Shown: positions 33,868 through 47,013 of the stretch, in pieces
Layout: each line of letters opens with the position of its first letter
Position numbering within the stretch: the first letter of the stretch is position 1
NCBI RefSeq assembly: GCF_964656455.1
Contig: NC_135725.1
Location: forward strand, 52,955,688 to 53,019,687
Direction of reading: 5' to 3'
DNA from: Halichoerus grypus
Taxonomy: Eukaryota > Chordata > Mammalia > Carnivora > Phocidae
Length of the DNA stretch: 64,000 nt
Program-made: the position numbers and the translations under genes
Notes under the pieces: model-generated
Database searches by the model: none
Seen by the model: the letters and a program-made list of their open reading frames with translations, nothing else
What the model was told of the DNA's origin: nothing

Positions 33868-34081
33868 TGTTTGTTTTTTTAAAGATTTTATTTATTTATT
33901 TGAGAGAGAGAGAGTGTGTGAGAGAGCACGAGGGGTCTGCAGAGGGGTGAAGGGTGGTGGAGGGGCAGAGGCAGAGGGAAAAGCAGACTCTCTGCTGAGC
34001 AGGGAGCCAGACAAGAGGCTCTATCCTGGGAGACCTGAGCCGAAGGCAGAAGCTCAACCAACCAAGCCACCCAGGCACCCC
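33868..34081 (-). mobile_element. CAN SINE, minus strand
   Basis: AAAGATTTTATTTATTTATT on the left and AAGCCACCCAGGCACCCCC on the right bound the element. The central GA-rich region is expanded (GAGAGAGAGTGTGTGAGAGA). The B-box region is shortened: GGGAGACCTGAGCC lacks the usual ATCATG bases. A possible decayed target duplication is AAAGCTTTGGTTT on the left and AAAACCTTGGTCT on the right. Confidence 0.92.
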
Positions 34082-34099
34082 CAAAACCTTGGTCTTATT

Positions 34100-35475
34100 A
34101 GCATCTTCCTAGCATCTGAAAGCTTCAAGGCTTTAGCCTGTCAGACTTATTGATAATCCTGTTCCCTACAAACTGACTGAACTGAGTCACATTCAAAGTG
34201 GGAAAGGGGGTTTGGCATCTGAGATGATCAGAACCAAGCTTGAAGATGCCCAATCATTCAGTCATTCTTCCATCACTAGCTTATATTTTCATGTGTGACT
34301 GATTTAGTAGTAGCTTTAAAACTGGATGTAGTTTAATAACATTTAAACTTAGTCTATTTTTTCTTTAACATGCTCACAATTTATCTATCATTTCAAAACG
34401 CCTCCCAAGTTTGGGCTTGTTAAAACTTCTTCTTGAGTGAAAGGAGGCACCAAGATAACCCAACAGGCCCCATTTGATAAAACACCTGAGAGAACCATTG
34501 ACTGTGGGGCATTGTAAGGAGGTTGTCAGCACATTACTTGAACAGTAAAATGTTTCACAGAGAATGAACTTTACTCAGAGGATTACTACAAAAAAGTTAC
34601 AACTTTCGGATCAATCATCCTCCCATTTTCTCTGATGCAACTAATTATAACCCACCTAATGGAAAGAAAAGGCCATGCAGATCCTGCTGTTTTCAGAGCG
34701 AAATTGGAACCTCCCAGATTGCTCTCAAAACTCAGCTTCTTAGAAAATTTTACATTTCGTTAGATGCCCTACAATTTCAACTCCAACTAACACAGAGCTG
34801 ACAGGGATTTGCCTTTTCTCTTCTCTACCTCAGAGATCTTGCTGCATGTACATCCTGTGGTTTCTTTCTTCCTTTTTCTTGGTATCTGGATGTCTGTGGC
34901 CTCTTGATGTACAGGCAATCCAACCAGAAAATCAAAACTCAATCCGGTTCAGCTCCTTACTCTCTGCCTCTTCAGAAACTACAAGGACTTAGGTAAGAAT
35001 GTCCATTAGCACCTGCGAACCTCCTCCTGACTCAGTCATTCCTGTCTCTTGTGCCCTGAGTGAGCTTTGACCGTTATTCGTGCCCACCTCAAAGCAGCAC
35101 ACATATCATCATTCCACACCACAGGACAGCCGCGAACATCTGAAAATAATGTACTAACTGTGCCCCTCTGCACATCTATCTGGGGCAAACCTATCACCAG
35201 AGAACAGGGGAAACATTAAAGAACTGTGTTACTCATATCTTCAGAGTGCAGAGAGGAACTGAAGAATGGGTTCTTCCAGATTTCAAGATGGTGTGAAAAG
35301 TCCTATTGATGTAGGGTGGGCAAGACGTGACCTTCATAACTGTACCTTTTCTGCTACAGCAAAGTTGCAGACTGTCTCAGTTTCTATTTCAGAGTGAAAT
35401 AGAACTGAATTTCTTCAGAAGTCTCTGTTCTTTTTTGTTTTTGCTGTTCTTGATGAAGCATTTAAATCCATTAGT
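34100..35475. other. No gene recognised
   Basis: Mixed-composition sequence. A splice-donor-like AGGTAAGAAT occurs at about 34991, but no exon, frame or acceptor supports a gene. It may contain an old LTR-like repeat that I cannot identify. Confidence 0.35.
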
Positions 35476-35479
35476 GTAC

Positions 35480-35990
35480 CAACTTTTTCTCCTTTCAAAT
35501 CTTCTTCATGTTTCACCTAACCAATCCTACATATGGCTACCTAATTCATCTTCCCTCATTTTACTCCTTTGCTTAAAAAAATAAATAAAACTCCCAAACC
35601 TTCACGTCCAGAATGAATCTCAGACTCTCTTATCTAGGCTTTAAGGTTCTCTAGAATTTGCTATGACAACCCTTCCAATAACTTACCTCTGCCCTCTCAC
35701 CTCTGCCCTCTCACATTGGCTTTCCACGACACTCTAGACAAACTACTTCATGTGTTTTCCTCTAAATACACCTTGTGCTCCTCCACCTGGGGGCCTCTGC
35801 TGGCCATCTCTAGCCGGCAGTGTCATCTTAACCCCCACCTGACAAGGCCCAGTTTCCATGTTTCCTCTTTTATGAGCCCTTCATGATTACCTCAGACATA
35901 AACTCTTCCTATTCTGTATTTCTGAAGTAGTTCCCACATGGATCCATAACCCGTCCTCCCACCGTGGACTCCAGGAGGCCCCAGTTTCCT
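35480..35990 (+). repeat. LINE-2 3' region
   Basis: L2 landmarks in order: TTACTCCTTTGCTTAAAAAA, AAACTCCCAAACCTTCACGT, CTTTAAGGTTCTCTAGAATT, TTACCTCTGCCCTCTCAC, CACCTTGTGCTCCTCCACCT, CCCTTCATGATTACCTCAGA. A 14-base local duplication CCTCTGCCCTCTCA occurs at about 35686-35713. Confidence 0.65.
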
Positions 35991-36009
35991 TCCGGGGTAT
36001 GGAGTCTAG

Positions 36010-36270
36010 CACAGTGTCCAAGAGCAGAGGCTGTAGATTCAGAGAACCACAAGTTCAACTCTTAACTCCTCTATTTCCTGGCTCAGGATCTGAGCAAGTT
36101 ACTTATTAATCTTTCTGAGCCTCAGTTTTCTCATTTATAAAGTGGGGATTTAAAAAGGTACCCACTTTACAGACAAGGACTAAATGTGTTAACATTATAA
36201 AAAGCACTTAGACTAATGCCTTACAACACAGTATCTACCATGTGAGTATCCACCAATATTAGTGTTATTT
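36010..36270 (+). repeat. MIR SINE, near full length
   Basis: AAGAGCAGAGGCTGTAGATT, CAAGTTCAACTCTTAACTCC, CTGAGCAAGTTACTTATTAA, CTGAGCCTCAGTTTTCTCAT and TTATAAAGTGGGGATTTAAA follow the MIR consensus in plus orientation. Confidence 0.8.
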
Positions 36271-37105
36271 GTGCACATCCCCTACACACATACAAATGCA
36301 ACAGTGCTTTGCATATAGGCATTCTAAAAACATAAGTTCAACAAATATCAGACAAATCCAGGCAGCTTTTGAAGACATGCTCTTGATTTTCTATAGTAAT
36401 TCCTCTTATGCACTGACAAAAACTGATTTTTAAGAAGAGGATGTCTGGTTAAACACTTCCTTGGCCAAAGATAAATAAAATTTTAAACTAAATTATAAAA
36501 AAAAAAATCTGTGAAGTTATCTGAGGCAAGGAATGGAGACTCTTTCCAGATAGATACTCAAAGTCATGCAGGAAAACTTGGTGACATATAACCCTAGAAC
36601 AGAGTTTGCATGATACAGCTATGAAGATAAAATATCACCTTGCAGGTTTGCAGGTTATTACATTTTACTGAGCTGGGTGATTTCATAAGAAAGTCAATGT
36701 GCAGGAAACCAGGGGTGCTAGATTTTATTCCTGATTTACCAATGAGTCCATTTTGAATCTAAGAAGATTCTCCACGTAGCCTAAAATAAAACCGTGGTGA
36801 TATTTTTTCCAAGGCATTTTTCTGATTTGTAATATAATGTATATCAAATTGACAAAAGGCTATAAAGTTAAATCACATTATTACATTTTAAATCAATTGT
36901 CTTTACCAAAAGAATTACAAGCACATCAGGTCAGGACTACATAACCACTGAACTCACAGTTTTCCACCTGTCAAGGTGAAATTACATACACTCTTTAGGC
37001 ATTATACCTCAATATCTGGAAAATCATTTAGTCCTGATTACTACATTCTCTAGTTATACATCATCCACAGGGAGGGATAATTTTGAATCCATAGTTTGGT
37101 GTACA
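36271..37105. other. No gene recognised
   Basis: AT-rich unique-looking sequence, without frames or repeats that I can identify. Confidence 0.5.
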
Positions 37106-37109
37106 AGTC

Positions 37110-37560
37110 CTGAGTGATTTTCTCCACTTATCTGTCTCATCTCAGCTATTCACTTCCTCATCCACAGCGCCACGTAGTGGGCACACAGAAGTACTGGTAC
37201 TTCCCAGAATGCACCCTGTTCTTCCCAGCCCCTCTAGCTCTGCACATATATCACCTCTTTTTCCCTCCTGTCATGGCTAACTTTCACACATCCTTTAAAT
37301 TGCAGTCCCAATGTTACCATTTTCTCCTTTCTAGATTTTTCTGAGCAGGGTTAAACATGTCCATCTCTTGTGTTTCTGTAGTGCCATGATCACACCTCCA
37401 TTTTCCTACTATTACAATTACTAGTTCATGTCTATGACTTGATTTTAACTGTGGAGCCCAGAGGACTAGGATGTGGATGAATTCATCTCTTGGTCTATTG
37501 TGTCCAGTACAAAGTAGGTCTTCAATAAATACTATTTCAGTGAGTGCATGGATGAATTTC
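37110..37560 (+). repeat. LINE-2 3' end
   Basis: TTCACACATCCTTTAAATTG, CCAATGTTACCATTTTCTCC, TGTGGAGCCCAGAGGACTAG and GTACAAAGTAGGTCTTCAAT + AAATACTATTTCAGTGAGTG match the end of L2 in plus orientation, including the terminal AATAAATA-like sequence. Confidence 0.6.
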
Positions 37561-37934
37561 TTTCTTTCTCAATGGAACATTAAGCTTTCTGTCCATGTTA
37601 ATCTCCTCCAGATTCAATATATCTTACTTTTACATAAACCAAATCTGTTTTAATTTTCATGTAAAAGGTCATGTTTGTCACAGACATCCATTTATACCTT
37701 TCAGAAAACTTTCTTCTTTCATCCCAAAGTCTCCCCCAAATTAGTTACGGGTTTTATGGTCAAAGTGAATGCTTTCATGTTTAATACTATGATCTTGCAT
37801 TTGACCGCAAAGTAAGTTTTCTGAATTTCAGAACCATCTTTTTTAATCAATAATCCCTCCCCCGTGTCCACCCGATAATCACAAAGTATTCGTATATGCA
37901 CACAGTCCACTGTACTGGAGTAGTTTCTTTCCCC

Positions 37935-38210
37935 CATCGGTCCATTCATCAATCCATCCATCCATGCAGCTGGCAATGACTATTACGCATTTATTGTCTA
38001 CCGGGCCCTGAGCTCAGGGCTCAAGATCCAAGGATTAAAAAGATTTGCCCTCACCAAGCACACAGTCCACAGAAGACAGGCAGGCCAAATAACAACCACG
38101 ACAACAAAAGAGAATACAATGAGTTAAGTCCTGCTAGAGAACAGTGCAAAGGACAAAGGATGAAATGCAGGAAAGCAGGGACTCTCTCGGATAGTTTGTA
38201 AAGAAAGATT
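37935..38210 (-). repeat. LINE-2 fragment
   Basis: CATCAATCCATCCATCCATG, CGCATTTATTGTCTACCGGG, CCTGAGCTCAGGGCTCAAGA and AAAAAGATTTGCCCTCACCA follow the reverse complement of the L2 3' end. It continues less clearly to about 38210. Confidence 0.55.
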
Positions 38211-38885
38211 TGAAAGACTTCAAATGCCATACCTCTAAGGATCTGAAGACACCCTGGTGTCACCCAAGATCATCCTCTCCACTGACTTTTGCAAAGGAAC
38301 AGGAACAACGTCCTAACCTTGACACAGCATCTCTCAGTTGTTCTCAATTATCAGCAGGAAGCACTTTATCTGAAACCCACAGAGCCCTTTCCCCAACGGC
38401 TAGCCTGTGGGGTGATGAAAACATGGGAGCCGAGCCTATCAGTGCTTCTATCAAGCTGCAGAAAAAGTTGTAGCCCATGAGTCATGGCTCTTTTCATGTG
38501 TTTCCAGATCTGTGGGAGGAGAGGCCTTTGGCTGGCAGCACTGGCAATCCAGCACCTATGATCATCACTGGGGGAAAGAAAGACGCTGGAGCCACCAGGA
38601 GAGCTTCATAATCCTCCCACCTCCCTAAAGTGTGCATATCCCCAATGCCACCACCAGACCATGCCTCAAAATAGCATGAGAGCCCAAACCCACATTTTCA
38701 AAAAAAGGGACAAATAAATTAAGCTTCTGCCACCCACCTCCCTTATGTGCAGCTAAGGAAAATCAAATGAAATAAACAAGCAAATCAGCAGCTGGTAGGT
38801 GAGCTTCAGATCACGCATATGGTTTGAAGGCTCCGCCAAAGGGTTCTTCCTGAATTGGATTTGTTCTGTTGGGAAGATAATAATT
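38211..38885. other. No gene recognised
   Basis: Moderately GC-rich compared with the flanks, with short frames in both orientations (for example plus 38210-38473), none with recognised homology. No CpG island is evident. Confidence 0.4.
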
Positions 38886-38889
38886 AGTA

Positions 38890-39125
38890 ACCATACTACT
38901 AATATTAATGCCTGACATCTATTGAAAGCTTACTGTGTGCCAGACACCGTGCTCACAATTTATGTGCATATTCTATTCAATTGTTAGAAACTTCACAAGG
39001 TATGACTGTCGCCCAGACTTTACAGATGAGGACTTTAAGGCTCAGAAGGGCCTAACCCATTTGCCAAGGTTCACACGCGCAGTAGGTAGCTGAGCAGATT
39101 CTATGCCCATCAATGTCTTAAACCT
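38890..39125 (-). repeat. MIR SINE, near full length
   Basis: TTGAAAGCTTACTGTGTGCC, AGACACCGTGCTCACAATTT, TTACAGATGAGGACTTTAAG, GCTCAGAAGGGCCTAACCCA and CCAAGGTTCACACGCGCAGT read as the reverse complement of MIR. Confidence 0.78.
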
Positions 39126-39833
39126 GCTGCTCGTAAACAATATACTTTCCTAAAGATGAAAGAAAATATATTCAGGTAGGATCATTAAAGTATGCGCGTT
39201 CTTCCCTACCATCAGTTATTCAGCAACCTATAGATTCATGTGATGTTTTTGCAATTCAGCAACAAAGTCCTCTTGACCTAGTCATTTCCCCTTGCTCTGT
39301 ATTTTTAAGAAGTTGTCAAAAATACTTAGGACTTCTGAGTTGATTAATCACAGAGGGAAAAATAATTTTTCCCTATTGTTCCTAGTTTGTTTAGGTCATG
39401 TTTTAGTCAAATTACTACCCTTACATACACACATTTACAAATGCCCTTTATCTACTAAGAAATTAGTTTTATATTATTACTTAGCATAATTTAGAAAGAA
39501 TTTCCTATATTTAGAGAGGAACAGATATTTTCAGTGTCTGTAATCAGCAGTCTGAAGGGTTCCTAATAAAGAAAAACATAGCTCTTTAAGTAAGAAATGA
39601 GAAATTGGGTATCTTTCACTTAACAGTTATTACTCTTCCTCAGAGATAACATAGAATTTGTAAATAGCATATCTGCAAAATATTAAAGAGGCTTGGATGG
39701 AAGGTGATTTAAATAGCTTTAACCATTCTTTAATTTAAATTGGAAATCTACCAGGAACCAGCCCTTGAAGGAGATCTCAGTGGTTTCAGGTGGGCCCAGA
39801 AAAAGCCTTCCCCATGGTACTCTGAATGGTGAA
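39126..39833. other. No gene recognised
   Basis: AT-rich sequence upstream of the BTF3 pseudogene. I see no promoter-like element that would drive it. Confidence 0.45.
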
Positions 39834-40729
<896 letters not shown>

Positions 40730-40835
40730 CGTGGCTGTACTCATTCTGATGCCTTCAGTATCTGGGGCAGCTGGAGAGAAAAGAGGGCTCGCCAACAAAG
40801 GCCCTGAAGCCTTTTAACTCAGGGTGCCCTGCAGC

Positions 40836-40975
40836 CGGCATCATCAGCATGACCTGGGAGTTCTTCAGAAAGTAGGATAACAGGCCTTATCTCAGGCTTT
40901 CTGAATTAGAATCTGCATTTTAACATAACGCCCAGGTGACTTCTAAGCACACTGACGTTTGAGAAACACTATTCC
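40836..40975. mobile_element. MER5A-like hAT DNA transposon relic
   Basis: CATCAGCATGACCTGGGAGT, AATTAGAATCTGCATTTTAA, CATAACGCCCAGGTGACTTC and GACGTTTGAGAAACACT match the non-autonomous hAT element MER5A, whose terminal repeat ends in TTTGAGAACCACTG. The left terminal repeat is not recognisable. It starts about 107 bases downstream of the pseudogene. Confidence 0.65.
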
Positions 40976-41049
40976 AAAATGCTCCACTGGAATCTGCTCT
41001 AAACACCTGCCATGTGCAGCAAGGGTCGATGGACAGCTGAGCACAACTG

Positions 41050-41390
41050 CAGTCAAGTATGAACTTTCCTGTGTCCTTCCTCTTCTCTCCCCATGTCACC
41101 AAATATCAGAGCGCGGTCTACGAACTCTCTAGTTTGTCTCACACATCTCCCTCGTTCTTCCTTCTCCATGAAGTTGCCAAGCTTATTTCTGCTTCCGGCC
41201 CTCTGTAGTTGCCGGAACTCCCGTGCCATCCAACGGCTCTTTCCTTCTCAACAGTCCGGTTTCAACTTGAGTATCTCCTCCTTGGAGAGCCTCCCCAATG
41301 ACTCCCTTCCACACTTCCTTGAATTTTCTTTCTTCATTCAATTTACAATCCCTGAAGATATCTTATTTGCACACATTCTTTAAAAGAACA
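41050..41390 (+). repeat. Probable LINE-2 fragment
   Basis: CT-rich text of the L2 3' region type: TCCATGAAGTTGCCAAGCTT, CAACTTGAGTATCTCCTCCT, TGGAGAGCCTCCCCAATGAC. The match to the L2 phrase for lists of tRNA-like clinic-style words is not exact, so this is tentative; the short frame at 41093-41383 is not a gene. Confidence 0.45.
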
Positions 41391-41489
41391 AAAACAACCT
41401 TTAACAATGGCCTCTCTTCTTTCTTATTCCCTTTTCCCTTTTGTTCCCCTACTTCCTTTGCCCTTGAACCTTGACTAACAAATGGCAAG

Positions 41490-41815
41490 ATTTATAAAAA
41501 CAGCTTTCAAAAGAACTGTTCCAGTGGTTTTTTGGATGGTCATGCAACAATGACCCTACGCAAGACAACCAAGGACAAAAAAACCTCCAACCATTCCAAC
41601 AACAAGAGCTAGAGCAGGTGCAGATGAAACTGCTCTCTGAGCCAGACCACAGGGACAGGCACCCCTCTTTTCTCCTCACCCTGTAAAATCCCCACCTGGC
41701 TTTGACCTGGAGAGTTACCTGGTTTTCAGGTACTTCTGATGCACGTCGGCTGATTAAAGGTTTTAACCTCTTTTGGAGTCACTTGGATTAGTTTCTTTTG
41801 ACATCATTCATTATA
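41490..41815 (+). mobile_element. Possible LTR-like sequence, unidentified
   Basis: The region ends with CTGATTAAAGGTTTTAACCT followed by CTTTTGGAGTCACTTGGATT and AGTTTCTTTTGACA, which resembles the polyadenylation region and 3' end of a retroviral-type LTR. No matching internal region or second LTR is in the window and I could not define the 5' end or a target duplication. Tentative. Confidence 0.3.
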
Positions 41816-41824
41816 TGCCTCTCT

Positions 41825-41950
41825 CAATTAGAATGTAAGCTTCGTATAGTCCTTATCGCTAGGGTCCATCTTTCTGGTTCCCCACCATCACGAGAACTTC
41901 AAATAATGCCTCTCGCATCGTAGGTGCTCAATAAATAATCTGTGGGCTGA
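41825..41950 (+). repeat. LINE-2 3' end
   Basis: TTAGAATGTAAGCTTCGTAT, TCTTTCTGGTTCCCCACCAT and ATCGTAGGTGCTCAATAAAT match the very end of L2 in plus orientation. Confidence 0.75.
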
Positions 41951-44375
41951 CTTTTATTTTAAAAGGAAACCAGCTTGTTCCTAACAACCTATATGATTGG
42001 TTCTTGCCTATCATATGAACAATCACATGTTCCCTTGCTCCTTGGAAAAGACCGTTTATTCCATACACCTTAGTTATCTTGCTCTTGAATGCAGCCCCTA
42101 TTTACACTGGTTTCATGGCCTTAAGTATCATCTAATCCTGTCAGTGGAAAAAGTATAGTGGTCCTTTTGTAAAGACAAATGAAACAGGGCTAAAATTTAC
42201 CACACTTGAAAAAGGAGCCACAAAAACTATCCAGAATCTTCCATTCAGGGACAGTGGTCGCTTAATGTTTTGGTAACGAAGCCCCTAATAGTGAGCACTC
42301 TTCTAAAAGCTCTCAGATACTCTGGGGCCCAGGAAAGTCAGTGAAGGACTGCACAAAAAATTCCAAGCTACCAGTCAGAGGAAAAGGACCCCAGATTGAA
42401 TTCTGCCATATTGTGCCCATTTTACTCTGCTCCTTACTATTTCATTTAATTAACTCCTTCTGCAGAAGAGGAGTTAAGGTTGTTAGTATGACTTTGGGTA
42501 AGCAAGGGTCCCATCCATCCAGGGAGGGGAAGGAAACACCTTAATCCTTTGGCAGCAGTCACACCTAAGCGAGTGGTTCCTGGCATTGCTATTTAGAAAG
42601 TAAGCCTGACAGAAGCTCTGTGATCTTCCAACAGGACAATGTTTAAACTTATAGGCCACTTAGCAAACGTTCCAGGCACAGTTATTATCCCCCTCCCTGG
42701 AGAGCAATGGACAAAAAAGGAACTCCATTTTCCTCCAGATACTAAGCCCCATCTGATGGCAAAGAGACTGAGCAAGGGCCAGACGTGAGCTACAGAGAAT
42801 AGTTAAGAAACCATTATATCAATCCCGGAGCAGAGAGGATGGGGAGAACTGGATATATTTGAGAGCTAAAATGGAGTTACAATTAATATTTACTGTAGAT
42901 GATGGTATATATGGATATATTTTTATAATTCATGTTATTTTATTATCTCAGTGACCAAAGCATAAAAAATTAGTTCTAACCATAAGTATCAAAATAATGT
43001 TTCCGAGACACCAATTTATTTTCAGCCATTCTCTCCTCTGTTCCACCTCTGTGCCTTATGCAAACCTCTACTGTATTATTCTAAGGCCCATTTGTAAGAG
43101 TACATTTAAAAGAGTAAGGTCCTTTTAGGAGGATTTTTTTTTTTTCTTCCGGAAATTTGCAAATGTATGACTAATGTTTGGGTTACACTGACGTCCAGAT
43201 ATATTTGATAGCACATTCTCATTTTTTACTGAGTTCATAAGTAACTGGGAATTATAAATTAGAAGAAAACCACATGCATAATGCTATCTGAACTGTGCAT
43301 ATTGAAGATTTTTCTTCACTTGCCTCTTAAAATTGGATTTATCTCCCAATTATTTCCAACTTCCAAGACAAATTCACACACAATTATATTAAAATGAAAT
43401 TTCTTTGTAGGCTGTTTTTGCTAGGTCAAACAAATTCATTCATTAAGAAGAAGTATGATTAAATCAGTTTTACATGAAAGAGTAGGAAGCGGTAGCAGAG
43501 TAGCTTGGCACCCTTTTACAACACCCAACACGGTATGGTGCTTCTTTGTTCCAACTAACTTGGAGATTTTCCAGTTACTACAGTTCTCTTTCCTCATGGT
43601 GGGTATTCCCCACAATAGCTCATGCCCTTAGTGATTCTTGCATATATTCATAGTATATTCATAGTAGTTTTAACAGGGTCCTGGAAACTAATTACATTAG
43701 TTGTTCATGGGTCTTTAGAGTAGACAGACAGTTCCTCCGCATTCAGCTGTAGAGAAAGCCTTTATCGATTTCCTGTCACTGGGGGTATCTTCATCTCTAG
43801 ACCCCAAGTCATGCCTATTTCCAGTTCAGAATGCTGGTCTTGTGTCCTGTGAAGGCCATGTTCTAGGTAGAACAAATCAAGCCTAATCGTTTCACCCCCA
43901 TGCTGGCCCTCCTTAACTTCAGTCTCCTCCGTCTTCAACATTTCTTATGCCCGCCTCATCCTCCTTTATAAAACCTATTTCCTTTCTCCCAAATTATCTC
44001 CTTTAACTCTTAAACTCTGCCCGTAAGTCACCGAGGGCACATGAATGTGTGTCTTCTGTTAAAGTACCACACACATTATCTCCTATGGTGTTAACATACC
44101 AAGGTGAACTGCTCAAGTCAGATTCATCACAAGGCATTGAAAAAAAAATGGAAAATTCAAAGCCTTTGACTTCAAAAAATATCAGGTAAAGTGAATATCA
44201 TTAAAAGAATGGATTTCAAGAAGTGAGAGACCCACCCACCATTCATGTTTTTTCAATCTGTAGATAGCATGGCATCACCACTATTTTATTCAAGGAAATA
44301 GAACAGGGTGGGAAAAATCCAAGGCTGCCCTGATGCGAGGGAGGTCAGGGTGTTGAGCAGAGTGCAGTCAGGAGA
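41951..44375. other. No gene; possible L2 remnant near 43900-44110
   Basis: Unique-looking AT-rich sequence. About 43900-44110 has L2-like wording (CCTTTAACTCTTAAACTCTG, GTCACCGAGGGCACATGAAT) but is weak. No transposon younger than MIR/L2 is visible. Confidence 0.45.
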
Positions 44376-44379
44376 GAGT

Positions 44380-44575
44380 GGCAAGATGCGGCAGTGCAAT
44401 GTGAACTGCACAGATCTCATCTCAGATCCTGGCTCAACCATTAATGCATCACGGTGGGCAAGTTACTTAAACTCTATAAGCTTCAGTTTTGATTTACAGA
44501 AAATAAACATAATAATACTTCTTCATAGAGCTTTTGAAAATAAAGATAAAATATGTAAGGTGCTTACTGCATGGC
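44380..44575 (+). repeat. MIR SINE
   Basis: GCAGTGCAATGTGAACTGCA, GATCCTGGCTCAACCATTAA, GTGGGCAAGTTACTTAAACT, CTATAAGCTTCAGTTTTGAT and TATGTAAGGTGCTTACTGCA match MIR in plus orientation. Confidence 0.7.
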
Positions 44576-44694
44576 TATGGGTCGGAGGGATTTTACTATC
44601 AAAAATTCTGAAATCTTCACATCAGGAACCTGCTATTTTTAGATTTTTGACATGATGCAGCTACAGGCTTTTTAAAATTTTGGCCCTGATATCC

Positions 44695-44926
44695 ATTTTT
44701 TAAAACGATTTCATTTATTTTTTTCCAGAGAGAGAGCGAGAGTGAGCGAGAGAGAGAGTGGGGGTGGGGAGCAGGGTGGGGGAGGAGAAGAGGGAGAGGA
44801 ACAAGCAAGTTCCATGCTGAGCAATGAGCCCCAAGTGGGGCTCGATCTCAGGAACGTGAGATCATGACCTGAGCTGAAACTAAGAGTCCATCGTTTAACT
44901 GACTGAGCCACCCAGGCGCCCCCCCC
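44695..44926 (-). mobile_element. CAN SINE, apparently older subtype
   Basis: The left end TTTTTTAAAACGATTTCATT is a diverged tail junction. Centre GAGCGAGAGTGAGCGAGAGA, then TTCCATGCTGAGCAATGAGC and AACGTGAGATCATGACCTGA; right end GAGCCACCCAGGCGCCCCC. The head (GAAACTAAGAGTCCATCGTT) differs from most copies here and resembles that at 29753. Target duplication not certain. Confidence 0.92.
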
Positions 44927-45975
44927 TTATAGTCATTTCTAATCCAGTTGCTCACCATCCTCTCTTACTCTACACAGAGCTACAGTCACAATGCTATGTT
45001 CATGGTTTCCCATACAGACCACAATACTATGTCTTTGCTCATCTTCATTTTTAGTACCACCTCTCCCCACTACCTTCATCTCTCCTTGTAGATCTAGATT
45101 CTGCCTCATGAAGACTTCCCAGGTTGCACTGTGGCTCAGTCAACTCACCTCTCTCTAAATATCTGTTATGTATGTAACATGCCACTTGCCGATAACACTC
45201 TGTTGGGTCTTGCCCCAGGTATTTCAAGATATCACCAAAGGGAGTCAACATGGACTCAAAAATATGAATAGTCACTACTATACTCTTGTATCCCTCTCTT
45301 TCCTTCTTTGTCAGGAACACTGATATTTCAGTTAGGTACTGCTCTTTCACTGAGCACGGATGCACCTGCATGACACCTGGGATGCTTCCAGACCGTCCTT
45401 GTTTGAGTGATTAGCCAATGATTAGCTGCATCTTCCAGTTCCCCAAACCAGACACTATTCCTGAGGCAAAGTGGGGGGCAATACCTCCATTCCTTTTTGT
45501 TATCTTCTATTAAAGGATACAAACTTTGTATCCACTATCTTATAGATGTAAGAGCAATATCTCATGAATATTAATATCTTCCACAGGAGTTTCAGTTCTA
45601 TGCCACCATTCTTTTTGTCTCTCTAAAATTCTCATATGAGTCAGTTGTGAACGGAAATGCTATGTTGGGGACAAATTCAACCAGCTCATCACATCACTCT
45701 CTCCTCTGATGACTAAGCCTTACTTATCAGGTCAGGTTTGTCTACTGATTCTCTTCCTTTAGATTGTTTCTTCCTGGGTCCCCCCCCACCGCTCCCCCAG
45801 TCTTCAGCTCTGGCAGTTGCCCAAGAAACTCAGGTTTTCCCAAATATGAATTTCCTGAACGGACCTAGCTTAGACACAATCTTAGACTACACTATATTCA
45901 TATCATTTATGGTGTTCGTTTTACTCAAAATCATTTACTCCTTCAAGTGGTAATTTAGTCTTTTATGTTTTTGTC
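44927..45975. other. No gene recognised
   Basis: CT-rich wording in parts (45050-45360) may be old L2. The 106-codon minus frame at 45051-45371 has no recognised homology. A C-run lies at about 45781-45790. Confidence 0.4.
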
Positions 45976-45979
45976 TTGT

Positions 45980-46320
45980 CTCTGCATCTAGATTGTAAGT
46001 TCCTTTTAGGACAATGAAGGGCGTATCACAAGCTCTGAGAAGCTAATCACTATGTTATGATATAGTAGATACTGATAAATATTTTCTGAGCAATTTGGGG
46101 GGATGTTAAATGGAGTGATAAACAGAATTTCAGAAGATGTGGATGAAAGGCAAAGAATGCACATCTGAAGATGATACGAAAATAGTGTACAGAAAGCGCT
46201 CATTAATTCAGCAAACATTTATTGGGGAGCTATTAAATGTTCATCACTTCATTAGGCACTGGACTACAATGTAAATAAGATGCACCAATGCCACAGGGAG
46301 ATCTCAATCTAATAAAGGAA
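45980..46320. repeat. Two LINE-2 pieces, opposite orientation
   Basis: About 45980-46095 (CATCTAGATTGTAAGTTCCT, GTAGATACTGATAAATATTT) fits the L2 end in plus orientation. About 46200-46320 (TTCAGCAAACATTTATTGGG, TTCATTAGGCACTGGACTAC, CACAGGGAGATCTCAATCTA) fits the same end in minus orientation. Confidence 0.55.
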
Positions 46321-47013
46321 TTCAATATGTTCAAAGGTATAATTTTTTTGCCTTAATGGCTATAACAAATATAAACTTAAACACAGGGTACTACCAATGA
46401 AGTTATTAGATCATCTTTGTGTGATTTCCTTTTTATATAGCTACTACTCGCAAGTTTGTTCCAATTAAGACAAGATCCATTTGCAGAAGTGGAAGGTTCA
46501 GAGTAGATGTAAAAACCTGGGAGTTGTTTAGATACCAGGGTGATCTGAATGATTGGTAATGCTTTGGGGGCAGCTCTTGATGTATCCAGTAGTAAATATA
46601 TTTGGTGTTCTCCTCCATTCAAAGAATGAAAGAATTGGGTCATTCTCTCTGCAAGCGATGCTAAATGGGTAAATGCAACATGCTGGGCCAGTGCCCAGTG
46701 TTCCGTAGTGATTTTTCTATTTGATTAACTGCAAAATGTATGTTTTTCCTAAAAGCCACTTGGCCAGTGCCTAATTCTTCCCTGGGGTAGTCAGACCTTG
46801 AATTGACTCACATTACACTATTAAAACCCAGCAATTATTTTGTTATATAACAACAACCTTAGATTTATTTCTTTTTTTCGTAACAACATAAGAGAAACAA
46901 TATAACAGTTATTATAATTATTTAAAATGGTCCTTTTTAAAAATATCATTCAAATACAAAAACATCTGATCTGACCTGCAAACTCTGAAAAGTAGCTGCC
47001 TTAATTTCTTTTT

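Noticed and set aside
34985..35000. Splice-donor-like AGGTAAGAAT as evidence of an exon
   Set aside because: A single donor motif without an open frame, acceptor or homology is uninformative.
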